DNA from: Planctomycetota bacterium
Lineage (GTDB): Bacteria; Planctomycetota; UBA11346
Assembly (NCBI GenBank): GCA_024641365.1
Contig: JAHEDF010000027.1
Location: 1-17,025 of the forward strand
Direction: 5' to 3'
DNA: 17,025 nucleotides
The first letter of the stretch is position 1, and each line of letters begins with the position of its first letter. The notes under the pieces were generated by a model. That model saw only the letters and a list, made by a program, of their open reading frames with translations. It ran no database searches and was not told the DNA's origin. Both the position numbers and the translations under genes were made by a program. Positions 16,966 to 17,025 of the stretch are shown in pieces.

Positions 16966-17025
16966 GTACTGATCACACAACCCAACAAGCTGTTCGTCAA
17001 TTATTACAACAAAATAAACACCTCC
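16962..17025 (+). CDS. Start of a partner gene, probably DUF1501 (3' truncated by window)
   Basis: Only 21 codons are visible, beginning MSTDHTTQQAVRQLLQQNKH. The ATG overlaps the previous stop as ATGA, and GAGGTG at 16948-16953 is an excellent ribosome binding site eight bases before it. In PVC genomes a DUF1549/DUF1553 gene is nearly always followed by a DUF1501 (sulfatase-like, often Tat-exported) gene. The visible residues are not diagnostic, so the product name rests on context alone; the existence of the gene is well supported. Confidence 0.6.
   Translation, partial: MSTDHTTQQAVRQLLQQNKHL

Overview
The window looks like chromosomal DNA from a member of the PVC group of bacteria (Planctomycetota, Verrucomicrobiota or relatives). 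The strongest evidence is at the right end: a very large secreted protein with two CxxCH motifs and the DUF1549 / LamG / DUF1553 layout typical of these phyla, followed with a 4-base overlap by a second gene that runs out of the window and is a DUF1501 partner by context only. Base composition is moderate to AT-leaning, with TTA the favoured leucine codon throughout. I see no rRNA, tRNA, CRISPR array, insertion sequence or phage gene. The phylum call is an inference from gene families, not from a marker gene.

Left region (1-4924, + strand): four genes with 1- or 4-base stop/start overlaps, almost certainly one operon. They encode (1) the C-terminal two thirds of a phosphohistidine phosphotransferase of the PEP-synthase / rifampin-phosphotransferase kind; (2) a DUF3419 / BtaA-like SAM-dependent 3-amino-3-carboxypropyl transferase; (3) a membrane protein whose N-terminal half resembles phytol/dolichol kinases and whose C-terminal half is an extra, unrecognised membrane domain; (4) a PAP2 phosphatase/transferase of the inositol-phosphorylceramide-synthase type. 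Together they suggest a route to a polar membrane lipid, perhaps one with a homoserine-type head group. I do not recognise this combination as a described pathway, and it is the best candidate in the window for something new.

Middle region (4925-13378): mostly separately transcribed genes. A small DUF3592-like membrane protein (- strand) faces a 1255-residue Ser/Thr kinase fused to a P-loop ATPase and a helical-repeat tail (+ strand), with about 290 bases of divergent intergenic DNA holding a perfect 8-bp inverted repeat and a 9-bp direct repeat. Then comes a membrane-anchored MpaB/Lcp-like (DUF2236) putative haem oxygenase (- strand), divergent from a CLC-type anion transporter with two CBS domains (+ strand). 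The CLC protein lacks two residues that are important in the E. coli Cl-/H+ exchanger.

Right region (13379-17025): about 300 bases without a gene but with three short hairpins, then the DUF1549/DUF1553 cytochrome-like gene and the start of its overlapping partner. In PVC bacteria such pairs are often found with polysaccharide-degradation genes, but none are visible here.
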